NCBI GenBank assembly: GCA_011800805.1
Contig: MPNW01000995.1
Location: forward strand, 61,349-98,848
Origin: Hirudo medicinalis
Lineage: Eukaryota; Annelida; Clitellata; Hirudinida; Hirudinidae
DNA length: 37,500 nt
Direction of reading: 5' to 3'
Positions 1-10,100 of this stretch are shown here, one piece after another. Under the pieces are notes generated by a model. The model had not been told where the DNA came from and searched no databases. It worked only from the letters and a program-made list of their open reading frames with translations. Every line of letters begins with the position of its first letter. Position 1 is the first letter of the stretch. The position numbers and the translations under genes are program-made.

Positions 1-10
1 GTTATCATTA

Positions 11-104
<94 letters not shown>

Positions 105-136
105 TAAAACTACTATTATTATTATTATTATTAACC
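1..136. repeat. (ATT)n microsatellite at the left edge
   Basis: A nearly pure TTA/ATT run with a few interruptions. It probably continues past the left edge, inside an intron of the ADA2/ADGF gene. Confidence 0.95.
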
Positions 137-244
137 TAATAAAATTAATTAACAGTGATGTTAATTGTTGTTAATTAATAGTTGTTGTTGTTGTTGTTTC
201 AATAAACTTGTTGGAAAGAATTCATTCACCTACCCACTCTGCAG

Positions 245-460
245 ATCATCAACTTGGAAAGAGGAAACTTCTGGACCTGTTCATGGCGTCCGATATTTCC
301 AGTCATTTGTACGTTCAACATGGAGTGAACTCCACACACGAGTGGAAATTAGAAGTCCATGCGACTGACCCTGGAAGATCAGGATTGTTCAACGTCCTCC
401 AAAACCAGGAAGAGCCAGAATTTTCTGTCGAAAATCTGGCTTTACAGCAAACCATGATAG
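245..460 (+). CDS. ADA2: ADA2/ADGF exon (first one in the window)
   Basis: The acceptor is a pyrimidine-rich tract ending CTCTGCAG at 244 and the donor is ATAG|GTAGTT after 460. The exon starts with two bases of a codon and ends with one, matching the next exon. By position it should be the region ADA2 uses as its receptor-binding insertion between the first zinc motif and the following helices. The translation is not convincingly similar to that insertion and lacks its cysteines, so this exon rests mainly on splice sites and phase. Confidence 0.55.
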
Positions 461-2385
461 GTAGTTTAAGAGTAAAAAAAAATTGTAAAAACTTAAAATA
501 AAGACATTTTAATAATTTTTTTATCCGATAATTAATCAATTTATTTACTTAATTAAGCATTAAGCAAGTAAATCACCAATTTATTTACTTACTTATACAA
601 GTTGTAATCGATTCAACTATCACTGACTTTTCAGGAGTCATGAGGTCATCACATCCTATGTCTCCGAGTGATTCTGCCAAAAGATGGAAACTCGCCAACA
701 AGGTCTTCGGCAGGGGTTCGTCAAGTCTTGTGGTCGATGCCACGATGAAGAAGCAGTACTTGAGGGCCATGTACGAACAGGGTTTATCGGAGGGGATCTT
801 CTACTTTGAAACCAGGAAGAGTTTCTCGAGATTAGAGAGAGACATCCATTTGACGAAAGGTTTCTTACGGCATGATTGTAATTATAATTAACAATAACAT
901 TATTATGACAAAGCTATATTATCATGTTGTTATATTATTATAAGAAGCGATCATTACATTTATTCACTAACCAAATTGCTCCACAAAAAACTTAATTACT
1001 TCCAATTGTCTGCAGATTTAAAACTTCTCAGATTTATAAAATCTCCAAGTAGTTCGTTTGTTCATTTTTCAGTACGTAATTTTCCGCAGGGTTAAAATTT
1101 TTGAACAGCAATTTTAAATTAATCTTCAGAATTAGTCGAAGAATTCAAAAAGGATCACCCTGAATTTGCGGGACACAGGAGGATTTACTATAGCAAAAGA
1201 ACCGACTCGGGGGAAGATGTGGCCAATGATTTAGACGACTTAAGAATGGTGATGAAACTCCATCCCGATCACGTGGTGGGGTACGATTTGGTTGGAGAGG
1301 AGGACTGGGGATCTACCAACTTGCACCACATCGATGAGTTTCTGAGGCACATGGATCTTCATGACACCTCAGAGAACATCACCAATCACATCCCTTGGCT
1401 CCTGCACACGGCTGAAAGCAATTGGATTGAAAACGTCCACATCCCTTCACTCAATAGAGAAGAAGATGCCGTGCCACGTTCAAACAACCTCTACTCGTCC
1501 ATACTTCTTGGCGCTAAGAGGATTGGACACGGAATAGGCTTCTGGAAGCATCCATACCTCATGGAATTGATGAAGAGGAACAAGATACCGGTGGAGGTTT
1601 GCATCGTGAGCAACCAACTTCTCGGGTACACCCACGATCTTCGACAGCATCCTGCCCAGCTTTTTCACAAAATGGGAATACCAGTCATCCTCTCGCCCGA
1701 CGACCCTGGTCTGTTCGGGTACGACGAGGTCACCCTCGATTGGTACGAGGCCTTCATGGGATGGAGTGGCATAAACTTGGGGGATCTTAGGCAGTTTGCC
1801 ATCAACTCGATCAAGTACAGTGGAATGGATGAAGAGGAGAAACATCGGGTGATTGACGGAGTTCTCAAGGAAAAGTGGGAAAAGTATATCGATGATGTTT
1901 CCAGGAAGGCATGTGAGATTTCCGTGTCTACGTTGCCGAGATTTGAAAGATTGTTCCCAATGCACGGCTCGCTCGACAGAGTTTCCAACATCCACATACT
2001 TGGATTCCACTTTGAGGCGGCATTGTGCAGGAGAATTTGGTGTCGCTTCGGAAATACTTCGAACGTCATAACCAAGGGCATGTACGCGAGCAACCAACAT
2101 CTCGTTTGCAAAACACCAACACTTGAGACCATCAAACAACTCAATTCACTGGAAACTCCCATTTACATCACCTGGAGTGAGGAACACGTATTCCTGGAAA
2201 ATGACGTTCACCCATCCGATAAGCATCGGAGCCACGCACGACAATGGATGGAAACTGGTTTCAAATTCCAATTTCATGAATTCCACATTGAGTCTGTCAG
2301 TTCCGATGTTACTTCCGACATGCTCGTGTCACTCGTGCTCGTGTCATTGCTGTTGACGTGCAGTTTGTTGCTGGCTTTCAATTGA
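245..2385 (+). CDS. ADA2: ADA2/ADGF-family adenosine deaminase, 5'-partial, with IPT/TIG-like module and GPI-like tail
   Basis: This is the 3' part (about 564 residues) of a secreted adenosine deaminase-related growth factor, which deaminates extracellular adenosine to inosine. Exons 245-460, 635-859 and 1130-2385 join in consistent phases (1, then 1). In the last exon, counting from the Met codon at 1219, family motifs appear in order: DLVGEED (24-29), HTAES (63-67) where the family has HAGE, RIGHGIG (101-107), CIVSNQ (128-133) and SPDDPGLFG (159-167). The zinc and catalytic His, Glu, His and Asp residues of these motifs are kept. The first zinc motif (HxH on strand 1) is absent and should lie upstream of the window. 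Residues 240-325 resemble an IPT/TIG fold. Residues 368-388 are hydrophobic and end the protein, like a GPI-anchor signal. NIT and NTS glycosylation sequons fit a secreted protein. Family assignment is firm; the C-terminal domain calls are by pattern. Confidence 0.9.
635..859 (+). CDS. ADA2: ADA2/ADGF exon: helix region before the second catalytic block
   Basis: The acceptor is CTTTTCAG at 634 and the donor is GAAAG|GTTTCT. The translation includes YLRAMYEQGLSEGIFYFETR, which lines up with the ADA2 block that reads roughly EFYEDNVLYMEIR. It ends phase 1, and its last G plus the AA of the next exon makes a Glu codon, giving a continuous reading frame. Confidence 0.85.
1130..2385 (+). CDS. ADA2: ADA2/ADGF terminal exon: catalytic core, IPT/TIG-like module, hydrophobic tail
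   Basis: The acceptor is AATCTTCAG at 1129. The frame is open from the splice site to TGA at 2383-2385 and begins with a DHPEFAG block that matches the THPEF segment of ADA2. It carries most of the catalytic barrel in one large exon, followed by about 160 residues beyond the usual end of the family. The 219-residue open frame on the opposite strand (1480-2139) is a shadow of this exon. Confidence 0.95.
1936..2195 (+). other. IPT/TIG-like domain in the ADA2/ADGF C-terminus
   Basis: The segment reads as an Ig-like IPT/TIG module. It has a proline start with FPMHGSL, then IHILGFHF (matching the family's v-t-I-x-G-x-n-F strand), CRFG, and QHLVCKTP (matching the q-i-v-C-x-x-P strand), and ends in the strand PIYITW. 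Two cysteines sit where many IPT domains place their disulphide. The call is by pattern, not by search. Confidence 0.65.
2302..2385 (+). other. C-terminal hydrophobic tail, probable GPI-anchor signal
   Basis: The last 20 or so residues are almost all Leu, Val and Ser with one Cys and end directly at the stop (final residues LLLAFN). They follow a small polar stretch SVSSDVTSD that could hold the cleavage site. There is no charged cytoplasmic tail, which favours GPI anchoring over a plain transmembrane anchor, though the latter is possible. Confidence 0.6.
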
Positions 2386-4020
2386 ACTGTTTGTAGAGTT
2401 TGTTTGTTTGTTTGTTTCGAGTTGGTTCTCGAAAATATTTATTTGAAGATCAAAACATTCTCAAAACATTCGATGACAGTAGCGAAATTATTTTTAGTAT
2501 TTTGTAAGTGCTTACGAGTGCCTTAAAGTGCCTTCACCAGGACTTAGTGATTGCTATTTTGACGAATATTGTGAATAGATCTTGATTATCATGCCGCCAC
2601 TTGTTTTACGTCTGCTACGTTAATTTTAACGTTTCAGAAATGTTTTCCACTTGTTCGAATGCGAGAATTTTTTTTCTTTGATCTTTAAACTATGGAATAA
2701 TTGAACTTATTGTCGAAATTGTGTCCACTTTAAAAGCAGTTTCAAATGAACAACTCGGTGCGCAGATTTGTCCTTCACTTCATCCTTTCGTTGAGGTATC
2801 CTTGCCTTGTGACCTTCGCAGAATTAGCACCTGTTTAACCACTTAAACCCTTTAACAAGAAATTCTGACGTTGACATATCCCTTTGCGGCATTCTGGAAT
2901 TTGCACTTTGTTCAATTTGTGGATTTATTAATTGATAGATTTGATCCCATCTTTGTTGCTTTTGAGATGCAAATTCACAGATCTGTTTTAATGTTTTGAT
3001 TGTAGCCTGCTGCTCCCCTGCGCATTTATTAAAAATAATCTCTTGCACTGAGTGGTGCTTATGCAAAATTTAAGGACTTCAGAAAATTACTTGTCATTTG
3101 AAATATCCGAAAATCTATTTATTTAATGCTCTCATTTAGAGACGGCTAGTATAGTACAAAGATTGTCTCATCAAAAGATTTCTTCAATTTGGTAGTTTCA
3201 CCTGAGTTAAGGGAGCAATTTTAGCACCTAATACCAATTTATACCAATATGTGACCTTTGTAATGAAGACCACACCAGAGAATTTGAATATGACCCAGTT
3301 ACGTTTTCTGACGATAAATTTTTATGTGCTGGAATCATAGGGGTTATTTTTATGCAGGCCTCATTGTAATAACCAGCTTTTATGATCCTTGTAATAGAAA
3401 TTATTTCCTGGACAGGAGGAGACGCCATGTTCAGCAGAGAAAGGTCAGAAATTCTGCTAAATTATGTAATGAAATAAAAAAGCAGTTTGCTCACAAGTAA
3501 CTGACAGTATGCTGTGCATGCCACAATGATATAGGGCAGCTATTTATTCCAGAATGATCTGGCCCTCGGTCATCAGGCATAAAATAAATTTGGCCCTTTA
3601 CACAATATAGTTGAATGCCCTTGACCTAGGGGACCCAAACTTTTTGTTTTGTCGGCGGCCCATGACATCGACGACAAGTACGACATCGGTCTCTTATTTC
3701 GCAGTCACGAATGCTAAGAAATGCAGAATTTATTTAACGAGGCTTTGAAGATGCTTCTCCAAATTTAGCCAAAACATCACACTTCACCATAAACTCAGCT
3801 GACATTTCAAGGCGCCATCACCTCGTTCTAGATTAGTGACATTCGCCGACGACGAACATAAGTAAGAATTAAATGCACTTCTAACTTACAACACTCGACT
3901 TGTGCTCGGAGCGAGGGCAACACATTTCCTGGGAAATACGAAGAAACCAAACACAGAATGCAAGTAATCTCTTCAACGTAAGGTGAACAGTTTCTCAATT
4001 AAATGAATATCTACATTAAG

Positions 4021-4053
<33 letters not shown>

Positions 4054-5150
4054 TTTTTACAACTAATAACGACCAAAAATTTGCTTTCCAAATGTCCAAT
4101 GTAACCGCTTCTCCAAATACACAGAAGAATCAGGCTGTTTACGAAAATCATGAAATGTGCCAAATGGATTTTTATTGACCAAATAATTGAGCTCACTTTC
4201 GTCTCGATGAATGAATACAAACTCCTGGAAAACGACGAGATGGAAGTGGACGATGAACAAAAAATCAATCGCGAACTCGTCAAGCTACCAGAACAAGTTC
4301 ATCGAGCGACTTGCAACTATCTTCAAGAACCAGGACATGGCCTCTTACATGGTGCAAAGTAAAATATCAGACACTGAGAGATGTTACTCACGTGATCGCC
4401 AGCTAGCCAGCTGCGAGGGCTCCAAGGACAAAACAGGAACGTCCAGTGAAGTGACGATCGGCCACCTGTTCACGAGGCAAGATTATTGAGAAGCCAAAAA
4501 CCAAAAAGCTGCGCAACTTTCGAAGATGTCGATGCAGATGAGGGCAGACGAATAATGCACAAACGAATGATAACTTGACCAAGACAAGCATCCTCTCGTC
4601 AGATGGACTTGCTCAAAACAAGACACTGGGCAGCTGTTTCAAAGCACTCTCGGCAGATTGTTACCCTCGACAAGGTGTCCGTGCAATCGGCACAAGACGA
4701 GGATAGACCGATGATGATGACAACGACGACGATGACGACGGTGATGACTGTGATTAAGCGGTAACACGTGAACGAAAAGATGTAAATGTTGAGGACAACA
4801 ATGGAAAGCAAGTCAAAAAGATGTTGGAATTTTATCCCTCACCCCTCAAGCACAAATAATACTAAATATTTCCAGAAGATCAATTGGGGTCAACAAGGAC
4901 ACTCAGTCACAATGGCAACAAGAAAACAAAAAAATGTTAACAACAACCTCTCATGGCAACAATGCTAATGGTTATTAATGATGGTTAGTGATGATTGTGT
5001 TGGGGATGCTAAACAAGCTCTGAGTAACGTAATATTTTTGGCACAATCACCGGTCAGAAACATCAAGAAGTTTGAAACAAAACAAGCGTGTTATATATAC
5101 ATATACGTACAAGCTTCAGAATGAAAATCCGTGTCAAGATCCTTGATACG

Positions 5151-5190
5151 TGTGATGTTACTCGTACACATGTGATGTTACTCGTACACA
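5151..5190. repeat. 20-bp exact tandem duplication
   Basis: The unit TGTGATGTTACTCGTACACA occurs twice head to tail. Confidence 0.95.
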
Positions 5191-6540
5191 TGCGAAAAGA
5201 CGTGGAGAGGCAATTGTACATAACGACCTATTAACGTGCACCAGGGGGGCATAGGGGTCGATCTCCCCAGGACACCCCTCGATACCCAAGGCGGGCACCC
5301 CCGTCCATAACAATGGACGAGGAGAGTATTGCTTTAAAAAGAAGCCAAATACAATCGGGGCAGTCTGGAGGCATGGAACATCCAATTTGGGGCAACCTCT
5401 GCAACCAGATTCAAGACAATAGTTTAGAAAACTTCCACCTTTAAAAGACTCCACTGATATGGACAGCAGCAAACTCCAGGCTCGTGTGGAAACACTGACA
5501 GAATGTTGAGCAAATAAAGCAGTTAAAATGTCCAGAATAATCAGCAAACAACAACAGAATAATCGATGAACAACAACAAAACATACCAAACAAACAAAAC
5601 AAGCAAAACAACTCAGCCCATTGAACCGCGGAAGGGAGACATCACTGGAAAACATCCCAAAACGTTGGGCAACAAAAGGTCGAACATCGTCGCGAACCTC
5701 ACGAGAAGCCTCGAACATCGTTCAGTTCGGCTTCAGTTCGATTCAATTGAGTTCAGTTCAGCAGAAAATAAAAACCTATGAATATCTATTAAGCTTTTAG
5801 AAGGCTTGCATTAAAGGCACCTTCCTGATCCTCCACTACAGTTCTGGACAGGGATTATTGACTAATATCAGGACTCGTTAATATCTCGGATCGCGGAGGC
5901 TCAGTTTCGAACCCTCGGAAGTGGAAGAACGGTCGACAGCAGGGAGAAGGGCTGGTCGTCAAAACCATACGACGAAATGCAGCGACAAAAGCACGACACA
6001 AACCATTCGCTAGCGCGGCCAGGCTCGTCGAATCTTAAGCACGTAAGAGATGACGACGACAATGATGACGATGATGATGACCTTCAAACGGTCAACAGGG
6101 AATGACCATGCAAACCACCTCTTGGCCCATCTCTGATGGGTCAGAAAAAATGCTTGGGTTGAAATGCATGTCCATGACACCAGGGTGGGTTCTGTACAGA
6201 AAATTGTCATGAAATCAGAGATGTCAACTGATCATGAGGCAAGCATGTTCGACAGCACAAAACTACGATGGACTAATTAGAATGATCGTGACATTAGATG
6301 TTATGCTAGATCCAAAGCACCCTCTCTCTCTCCCTCTGTGGAGATGATGATGATGATGATGATGATGATGGCGGTGGTTGCGATGAAAATGATAATGACT
6401 TGATAGCAGTTCGAGCAGTAGTTACGAAGAGTTATCCTTCTCTGGTATAACTAGTACAACTAGTGCAGAAGCTTCTAGATAACTGACAAAGTGAAATGTT
6501 CGGACGAGAACGTTAACACAGAAACGAATCCCAATATGCA

Positions 6541-6584
6541 AGACACACAAGGACACACAAGGACACACAAGGACATACAAGGAC
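6541..6584. repeat. 10-bp tandem repeat, about four copies
   Basis: The unit is ACACAAGGAC, with one substitution in the last copy. Confidence 0.9.
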
Positions 6585-6999
6585 TCCATCTTGAAGAAAA
6601 ACAAGCATTGAGGAAATAAAATGTCTCTTCCAAAAGAAACACGTTTTTTCTTGAAACAGGACACCGTGTACTGTCCACGTACTGACAGAAAGTCTCAGCT
6701 CAGAACCAAGTTTTGAAATGAAAGGAGAACCCTTCCGTTCGGTCGCTCGTAAAACATCACAGCAAAGCGACGTATTTTGAAAGGTTTTTTTCGGAAAACA
6801 ATCGCTCCGCACGCATTTAAGCAGGACGCGTCGGCAAACAAAAAGTGAAACTTCAGCTGGAAAAAAAAACCAAAAGTTCATCACAACTTATGAACAAAAT
6901 CGATTGAGATTTTCAAACAACTTGCCAAGCAAAATGAACAACAACGTAGATAATGTCGTTACACGTTCGTGCTCGCTGGGAAACACAAGTCGGCCGGGA

Positions 7000-7163
7000 T
7001 CAGCAGAGGGTTTCGTCGAAGACCTCTTCGTGGAGGGGCGGAAAAGAAACCTCGGGCGACGGGGAGAGCTTGATGTCGCTCACTTTGATCGAGTGGATTT
7101 CGTTGATGCGCCTGATCTTCGGCAGGACTTCGATGGCCTTGTCGAAGAAGTCGTCGTACGAAT
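7000..7163 (-). CDS. Receptor exon 9: helices 10-12, AF-2 and stop
   Basis: The strong acceptor is CTTTTTTTGTCCAG. It encodes [19 protein letters not shown] and ends [16 protein letters not shown] then TGA. PLHEEVF fits the AF-2 pattern (two hydrophobics, x, E, two hydrophobics) used to bind coactivators, so ligand- or coactivator-dependent activation is plausible. No AATAAA on this strand was seen near the stop. Confidence 0.93.
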
Positions 7164-10100
7164 CTGGACAAAAAAAGGATGAAATCAATGAAATGCTGCA
7201 GTGATTCGCAGACGTGGACTTCCAATAGGAAGTCGTCACGAAAGCGACAATGCAGTTGGCATCACGATGACGATCATCTCCGCCATGTTAGTTATGAATT
7301 GACAGAACATCATGCATGCAGTAGAAGAACACCAGCCTGGTCTGGTCCTCTGCATGTGGATGTAGAGAGACTGAAGGAAGAGGAGGTTCAGTTGTTCGAT
7401 GGCCTTAATGTTCTGAAGTCCCACGCGATCTGGATTTAATAACAACTTCATTCTATAAATAACTTAAGCACATTTTCTACGTTTTTGACTCAAAAATGTT
7501 TCATTTTGAAATTAATTACCAAAGTAAATGCTTATTAACTTCTTGGAAATAATGAATGAAATAACAGGATAAAAGCACAAATTCTATTAATATTTCATAT
7601 TTAAAAAGAAATTGATTTTTTTTCTGAAATTCTATTAATAAGGAAACTTGTAATTTTAAGAAGCAAACCAAAGGAGTGTCCTTGAAGGAGAAAAGAAAAA
7701 CATTGACAACATCTTCGCGAAGGTCTTCAAAATTTTTAATCAAAGCTCAACAATTTCAAGCAGGTTGCACCAACAACTCACCAAAAAAATCATCTTTTCA
7801 AAATTAAATATTTGCTCGTCATCATCGCGTACTTCTTAGATTTTTCTTAAGCGTTTTCAAAGTTTTTATGACTAATTTCAACCTTGACCAGTTTGCATCA
7901 CCAATCGATGGGTTCTTATCACCAATCGATGGGTTCTTATCACCAATCGATGGGTTCTTATCACCAATCGATGGGTTCTTATCACCAATCGATGAGTTCT
8001 TATCACATGGCAAAGTAATTATTTCTCTCCAAATCGAACTCCACGAAGATCAATAAAAGTTGCAGCCTGCATCATGCATACAGGTCGAGAGTAAGGCAAA
8101 ACGTGTTGTTTCTAATCATCACTATCATCACCTATATAGGTACCAGTGCAGACTAACTCAACACAGCAAACTCAAATTAAAATTTTGAAAATCCAAAAAT
8201 ATTGTTGAGAGTGTGATAATAAGATGCTGTATAGTTTTGTTTCCAGGATGTAGGGCTTGAAAGTGGTCATGCCCGATACATGCCACGACAAACCACGCCC
8301 CATTCCAGAGTTTTCAATCAAAATTTTAAAAAAACCTAACATCTGTGGTTTCACTTTCAATCAGATTGGATGTGATCAGCACATCCTTCAAATATACAAT
8401 CAAATTTAACACATCCTTTCACTCATCCAGTCGAGAGATTTTTTGTTGAATATTCTTCGCTTGTCAATTGAGCTGAATATTCGTCCGTGTTTAATTATCA
8501 ATTATTAATTATTAATTATTTCTTAGTTATCAATTATTCACGTCCATTCATCAACTCAACCAGGCAAATCCTGATATTTGCCATGTCTCCAAAGGGTGAC
8601 CTCTACCAAAAGAGGTGGTGCACAATCAATTGCTGACAAATACGTCATTAAAAATAAACTCATTTGCATCCACAGATCCACAGATCCACAGATCCCTGGA
8701 AACATTCAAGCTTCTTAAAAATTAATGAATTTTAGCTTGAATTTGACACTAGAAGGCCAAGGAAATAAAAGCCTTTTATAAAATTTTTGTAAATTTTCTA
8801 AAAATTTTTTCACCAGGCGAGAATGCAGAATCTGGAAGACTTTGCAAGGCCACACGCACACATACATCCATCCACAAGGATTCCGAGTCTCAACCTCAGA
8901 CGATGCAAGTTGTGGGGATATATCAATTCTACTTCCCCATCCTCATTATCATTAACTTTCATCATCATCATCATCACCATCATCATCACCGTCGTCATCG
9001 TCATCACCACCACCGTCGTCATCGTCATCACCATCACTCACCAGGGCAGACAATCATGATGGAGGAGAGGATGCCGACTTCATCGTCCGTCAGTTCCAGC
9101 TTGTTAAAGGCACTGGCGAACTTCAACTGTTCTTGGAAAAAGTCCCCCAGAGGCATCTTTTCGATGACGTCCCTGTGCCAAGCACAACTATCGCGTAAAG
9201 ATAATGTTTACCAGTCTTTTGAAATTACAAACGAGCGAAAAACTAATTAGTGAAAGACAAACAGCATCAAAAGCAAGGCTGAGAAAGAAATGACAACTTT
9301 TATCAGAGGGACCGCTGAAAGGCATCGTGGAAAATCTGGAATAGTCGTGGAATGCAGCAAATGACAAAGCTGGCCTTCCAGAAATTTCTCCTCCGTGCGA
9401 ATCATCGCTGGAAAACAACACAACAACACAGCAACACAGCAACGCAACAAACTCAAAAACACAACAACACGCACAACATCATCGCCGAATCGACTGCCTG
9501 TCTTCGCTCCAAGAGGATAAGGGTGGCAATAAATTCCTACATTCACGTTTAAAAGAGTGACGTCATAGAGTAACGATAGGAGACATGATTTAGTGTGAAC
9601 TTTATATCGTCAAGCGGCATCAAACGGATTGTGCATATCCTGATAACGATGATAAACTCCCCAACGCAGACATTTTTAGAGACCGAACGAACGAACGAAC
9701 GCACGCACGTCCTTGGCGCTGGCAGCATCAGACACGTCACCGCGAGGCCAACAACCGCTGATGACGCTTCAGAATCTTATCTCATTTCCTAGGATAACTT
9801 TCGAAGGAGACGAATTTAGAGTAAAAAAAAAGAGAGGAATTTGGAATGGATATTTACAAAACAAGGCTCGACAAAAATAGCAGACGTCTTTAATCAATCA
9901 ACAGTCAACCTCGATTGACTCAGATGACAAAAGTCGACGAGAACCGATAATGACTCCGTGAAATGGATGGATATTTAACAGGTCGTTGGTGAAAAGTAAT
10001 TGGAATCCAGTTATGAGAATCTTCTTCATCCACAGAGTTCCCATTCTTGAGGACATGTTGTTTTCCTTTTCAGACGTTCAAATAAACAACATTCACCAAC

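Larger units (their letters stand above)
2386..6999. other. Intergenic region between the convergent ADA2/ADGF and receptor genes
   Basis: No gene is supported. It holds the ADA2/ADGF 3' UTR; the first AATAAA seen is at 3473, with others near 3580. It also holds a (TTTG) run at 2398, an (AT)n run at 4019-4047 and short GAT/GAC runs near 4710-4755 and 6343-6371. Open frames here, including a 186-residue one on the minus strand at 5158-5718, show no recognisable motif. Confidence 0.6.
7430..9041. other. Receptor intron 7 (between exons 7 and 8)
   Basis: AT-rich, with no exon. It contains the 21-bp minisatellite, a short CAGATC repeat at 8671-8693 and the CAT-type repeat next to the exon 7 donor. 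Confidence 0.85.

Noticed and set aside
1480..2139. 219-residue open frame on the minus strand inside the ADA2/ADGF exon
   Set aside because: It is the antisense shadow of a coding exon whose plus-strand frame carries all family motifs.
3610..3690. GGGGACCCAAACTTTTTG followed by GGCGGCCCATGA, reminiscent of hAT transposon ends
   Set aside because: No matching inverted end, target duplication or transposase fragment could be found, so it is not called.
4150..4490. Overlapping plus-strand open frames of 70 and 92 residues
   Set aside because: Neither shows a known motif. Two frames look equally plausible and there are no convincing splice partners.
5158..5718. 186-residue minus-strand open frame
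   Set aside because: It has no recognisable domain, an uneven composition (a Cys/Phe/Val-rich run read from CAA repeats) and no supporting splice or neighbour evidence. A chance frame is more likely, though a repeat fragment is possible.
7896..8007. Regular repeats that superficially resemble a CRISPR array
   Set aside because: The copies are directly adjacent with no unique spacers, and the setting is a eukaryotic intron.
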